NCBI RefSeq assembly: GCF_900094705.1
Contig: NZ_FMAR01000001.1
Coordinates: 716,967 to 780,966 of the forward strand
Length of the DNA: 64,000 bases
Source: Chitinophaga costaii
GTDB taxonomy: Bacteria; Bacteroidota; Bacteroidia; Chitinophagales; Chitinophagaceae
Direction: 5' to 3'
Both the position numbers and the translations under genes were made by a program. Below the pieces are notes generated by a model that did no database searches, was not told the origin of the DNA, and worked only from the letters and a program-made list of their open reading frames with translations. This document shows, one piece after another, positions 61,252 to 64,000 of the stretch (position 1 is its first letter; each line of letters begins with the position of its first letter).

Positions 61252-62307
61252 ATGAAACGTACATTGCTTATTACCGGAGGAGCCGGTTTTATCGGCTCGC
61301 ATGTGGTAAGACTTTTCGTGAATAAATACCCGGATTATCAAGTGGTGAACCTGGACGCCCTCACTTATGCGGGCAATCTGGAAAACCTGCTGGACATACA
61401 GGATAAGCCCAACTATGTATTTGAAAAAGGCGACATCACCGATGAAGCCCGCATTGAAGCATTATTTGGTCAATACGCTTTCGACGGAGTTATCCACCTG
61501 GCAGCAGAAAGCCATGTAGATCGCAGCATTATGGACCCGCTGGCTTTCATTAAAACGAATGTGCTGGGTACCGCCACCTTGCTCAATGTGGCCCGGCAAC
61601 ATTGGAAAGGCCATGAAGATGGCAAACTGTTTTACCACGTTTCCACCGACGAAGTATATGGCTCCTTAGGCCAGGAAGGCCTGTTTACCGAACAAACGCC
61701 TTACGATCCACGCTCACCTTACTCCGCCTCCAAAGCCAGCTCCGATCATTTTGTGAAGGCTTATTACCATACTTATCATTTGCCGGTGGTATTGTCTAAC
61801 TGCTCCAATAATTATGGCTCCAACCATTTCCCGGAGAAGCTTATTCCACTGGCCATTCACAATATCAAACATTCCAAGCCGGTACCGGTGTATGGCAAGG
61901 GTGATAACATACGCGACTGGCTGTTTGTAGAAGATCATGCCCGCGCCATCGATACCATATTTCATCATGGGCGCCTGGGCGAAACGTATAACATTGGTGG
62001 GTTCAATGAGTGGAAAAATATTGACCTTATTCACCTGCTGTGTAAGATCATGGACGAAAAACTACAGCGTGCACCAGGCACTTCGGCCCAGCTCATCACC
62101 TTTGTGAAAGACCGCGCCGGCCATGACCTACGTTATGCGATAGATGCCACCAAACTCAATACAGAACTAGGCTGGAGCCCCTCTCTGCAATTTGAGGAAG
62201 GCCTGGAAAAAACCGTAGCATGGTACCTGGCCAATGAAACATGGTTAGACAACGTAACCAGCGGTGCTTACCAACAATATTACCAGGATCAATACAATAA
62301 ACGCTAA
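61252..62307 (+). CDS. rfbB: dTDP-glucose 4,6-dehydratase
   Basis: Makes dTDP-4-keto-6-deoxyglucose, the second step of dTDP-rhamnose synthesis. 351 residues: LLITGGAGFIGSHVVRLFVN, HLAAESHVDRSI, HVSTDEVYGSLGQEGLFTE (Asp-Glu catalytic pair), SPYSASKASSDHFVKAYYHT. Normal length. rfbA is not found in this window. Confidence 0.96.
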   Translation: MKRTLLITGGAGFIGSHVVRLFVNKYPDYQVVNLDALTYAGNLENLLDIQDKPNYVFEKGDITDEARIEALFGQYAFDGVIHLAAESHVDRSIMDPLAFIKTNVLGTATLLNVARQHWKGHEDGKLFYHVSTDEVYGSLGQEGLFTEQTPYDPRSPYSASKASSDHFVKAYYHTYHLPVVLSNCSNNYGSNHFPEKLIPLAIHNIKHSKPVPVYGKGDNIRDWLFVEDHARAIDTIFHHGRLGETYNIGGFNEWKNIDLIHLLCKIMDEKLQRAPGTSAQLITFVKDRAGHDLRYAIDATKLNTELGWSPSLQFEEGLEKTVAWYLANETWLDNVTSGAYQQYYQDQYNKR

Positions 62308-62313
62308 CTACAC

Positions 62314-62874
62314 ATGCCTTTTCACGAAACAGGAATTCCAGGCCTGCTGATCTACGAACCCGCTATACATGGTGACCACCGTGGCTATTTCTTTGAAAGC
62401 TACAACGCCCAAACATTCCAAGGGCAGGGCATCAACATCCAGTTTGTACAAGACAACCAGGCCCGCTCCTCTTACGGCGTGTTGCGCGGCCTGCATTACC
62501 AACTGAACCCGCACGCACAAACTAAACTTATCCGCGTGCTGGAAGGAGAGATCATCGATGCAGTAGTAGACATCCGAAAGGGGTCGCCCACTTACGGAAA
62601 ATCTTTCGCTATAAACCTTTCTGCCAATAACAAGCGCCAGCTACTGGTGCCGCAGGGCTTTGCCCACGGCTATGCAGTGTTAAGCCCCACCGCAGAAGTG
62701 ATGTATAAATGCGACAACTTTTATCACAAGGCCAGCGAAGGTGGTATCATTTATAACGATCCCACCTTGCAGATCAATTGGGGCATTGACCTCAAAGATG
62801 CGATCGTGTCTGATAAAGATCAGGTGTTGCCCAAACTGGCAGACCTTGAACATAATTTTGTGTACCAGGGTTAA
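62314..62874 (+). CDS. rfbC: dTDP-4-dehydrorhamnose 3,5-epimerase
   Basis: Cupin-fold epimerase, 186 residues. HRGYFFESYNAQTFQGQGIN, FVQDNQARSSYGVLRGLHYQ (catalytic His), LVPQGFAHGYAVLSPTAEVM and YKCDNFYHKASEGGIIYNDP (catalytic Tyr) are present. Six bases after rfbB. Confidence 0.96.
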   Translation: MPFHETGIPGLLIYEPAIHGDHRGYFFESYNAQTFQGQGINIQFVQDNQARSSYGVLRGLHYQLNPHAQTKLIRVLEGEIIDAVVDIRKGSPTYGKSFAINLSANNKRQLLVPQGFAHGYAVLSPTAEVMYKCDNFYHKASEGGIIYNDPTLQINWGIDLKDAIVSDKDQVLPKLADLEHNFVYQG

Positions 62875-62895
62875 TGCCCGCTTTCTTTTTCCTGC

Positions 62896-63762
62896 ATGAA
62901 AAATATTTTGATCACCGGCGCTTCCGGCCAACTCGGACAAGCTTTTAAAAGCATTGCCACTCAGTACCCCGACTTCGCCTTTCTGTTTACCGACCGGGAA
63001 GAACTGGATATTACGCAGGCTGATGCCGTGAATGCCTACTTCGAACAACATCAGGTAGACGCCCTGATAAACTGTGCAGCCTACACCGCCGTAGACAAGG
63101 CAGAATCGGAGGAGGAATTGGCTTTTAAACTTAATTTTGAAGCGGTGTTGTATCTGGCCCAAGCCAGCTTTGCACATAAGGCTACGTTCATTCAGTTATC
63201 CACTGATTATGTGTTTGATGGTAAGCATTACCGCCCTTACACCGAAAACGATGAACCTAATCCTAGCAGTATGTATGGCGCTTCCAAACTGCGGGGCGAA
63301 GCGGCTGCACAGGGTGAAAATCCAGACGCTATTATTCTACGCACGTCCTGGTTGTATTCTGAATTTGGTCAGAACTTCGCCAAGCGAATGAAGGAGTTGA
63401 TGGCCGAAAGAACGGAATTGAACATTGTATTTGACCAAACCGGCACCCCCACCTATGCGGTAGACCTGGCTGGTGTTACGTTGAAGATGCTGGGTCACAA
63501 ATTTGAATACCCGGAGGCCCAACTGGCCGGTGTATATCATTACAGTAATGAAGGTGTAACAAGCTGGTACGATTTTGCTGTTGCTATTAAACAACTTACG
63601 GGTAGCAGTTGCGAACTATTGCCCATTACAACAGACCAATACCCCACGCCCGCCGAAAGGCCCGCCTATAGCGTTTTTAACAAGAATAAGATCAAAGAAA
63701 CCCTGGGAATTGCCATTCCTTACTGGACAGATAGCCTGAAGGTGTGCCTCAGCAAATTATAA
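62896..63762 (+). CDS. rfbD: dTDP-4-dehydrorhamnose reductase
   Basis: Last step to dTDP-L-rhamnose. 288 residues: ILITGASGQLGQAFKSIATQ, NCAAYTAVDKAESE, QLSTDYVFDGKHYRPYTEND, SSMYGASKLRGE (YxxxK) and ILRTSWLYSEFGQNF. Last gene of the sugar operon and followed by a terminator. Confidence 0.96.
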   Translation: MKNILITGASGQLGQAFKSIATQYPDFAFLFTDREELDITQADAVNAYFEQHQVDALINCAAYTAVDKAESEEELAFKLNFEAVLYLAQASFAHKATFIQLSTDYVFDGKHYRPYTENDEPNPSSMYGASKLRGEAAAQGENPDAIILRTSWLYSEFGQNFAKRMKELMAERTELNIVFDQTGTPTYAVDLAGVTLKMLGHKFEYPEAQLAGVYHYSNEGVTSWYDFAVAIKQLTGSSCELLPITTDQYPTPAERPAYSVFNKNKIKETLGIAIPYWTDSLKVCLSKL

Positions 63763-63775
63763 TATTGCAGACATA

Positions 63776-63813
63776 AAAAAATCCCGGGCTTTTATTTTAG
63801 TCCGGGATTTTTT
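63776..63813 (+). terminator. Terminator of the polysaccharide sugar operon
   Basis: AAAAAATCCCGG (63776-63787) and CCGGGATTTTTT (63802-63813), perfect 12-base arms, directly after rfbD and ending in a T-run. Confidence 0.85.
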
Positions 63814-63844
63814 ATGTCATTGTTTATGTAAACTGTTATCAGTA

Positions 63845-64000
63845 ATCGAGTAGGAAGGTAGGGATTAATTCCCTACCTGTCCTCTCACACCACCGTACGT
63901 ACCGTTCGGTATACGGCGGTTCCTTAATTTAGTTCCGAGCTTTCAGGTAACAGTCGGTCAGGGATACATACCCAGCTTCGGTGAGCCGTTCGTTTGTAAC
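63845..64000 (-). mobile_element. Group II intron, 3' part (continues beyond window)
   Basis: Minus strand: after the end of a maturase-like frame comes GGAACCGCCGTATACCGAAC and GGTACGTACGGTGGTGTGAG, which fold into a domain V-like hairpin with the CGC-type catalytic triad. A domain VI-like hairpin follows (AGGTAGGG/CCCTACCT, 63856-63863 and 63871-63878), then CCTACTCGAT, a common intron 3' end. The 3' border is near 63845. It sits about 30 bases past the rfbD terminator. Confidence 0.7.
63929..64000 (-). CDS. ltrA: Group II intron reverse transcriptase/maturase, last residues
   Basis: The visible C-terminus reads VTNERLTEAGYVSLTDCYLK then ARN and a stop. It matches the usual end of group II intron-encoded proteins (T/SN.RL...G..SL.D.Y). 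The rest lies outside the window. Identity rests on this end together with the intron RNA features that follow it. Confidence 0.6.
   Translation of the reverse strand, partial: VTNERLTEAGYVSLTDCYLKARN

Overview
The window comes from a member of the Bacteroidota, most likely a Chitinophaga-like Chitinophagaceae. The evidence is a run of promoters with the Bacteroidetes signature TTG-N19/20-TAnnTTTG (found before rpsL, fusA, rpsJ, ccmC and the NAD cluster), no consistent Shine-Dalgarno sequences, a CCA-less tRNA gene, a remnant of a type IX secretion-type protein, and typical Bacteroidetes housekeeping genes (short AMP nucleosidase, CTC-type L25, CcmD-like protein). Most of the window is moderately GC-rich core genome. 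It is interrupted by an AT-richer island at about 22.8-38.1 kb.

Layout. 0-7 kb: the str/S10 ribosomal genes on the minus strand (rpsL-rpsG, fusA, rpsJ-rplC), split into three promoter-led units by a beta-barrel protein gene, a 22-codon peptide gene and a decayed secreted-protein gene. 7-12 kb: ilvE, a HolD-like small protein, rdgB, a thioesterase, a nitroreductase and an extradiol dioxygenase. 12.1-22.8 kb: an NrtR-type Nudix regulator followed by a tightly packed eight-gene operon: NadM-Nudix, NAMPT, an APH-like kinase, a second nucleotidyltransferase, asparagine synthase, an MGT-type glycosyltransferase, a PIG-L deacetylase and a chorismatase-like/radical SAM fusion. It looks like an NAD-salvage unit merged with an undescribed small-molecule pathway, and its promoter carries two GCGT-N7-ACGC inverted repeats.

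22.8-38.1 kb: an accessory island ending at a tRNA with anticodon CAU. It holds an SDR, a DUF4143 ATPase, an AbiEi/AbiEii toxin-antitoxin pair with two operator-like inverted repeats, a PIF1-like helicase, and a divergent six-gene operon: sigma factor, small regulator, Cas4-like Fe-S nuclease, long prokaryotic Argonaute with a probably active PIWI domain, a helical protein and an HExxH metallopeptidase. This Argonaute operon is the best candidate for an undescribed defence system. A tRNA 3'-end-like fragment next to the intact tRNA and a broken E1 dehydrogenase gene on the other side point to past integration here.

38.7-57.7 kb: housekeeping genes (marR, FAH, pth, rplY, prs, radC, ispD, queA, an ABC transporter ATPase, AMP nucleosidase, gdh, ccmBCD, accC, tdk, waaA). 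57.7-63.8 kb: a surface-polysaccharide sugar operon (DegT aminotransferase, ugd, UDP-glucuronate decarboxylase, rfbB, rfbC, rfbD) closed by a strong terminator. The right edge enters the 3' end of a group II intron on the minus strand. No CRISPR array, rRNA gene or intact insertion sequence was recognised.
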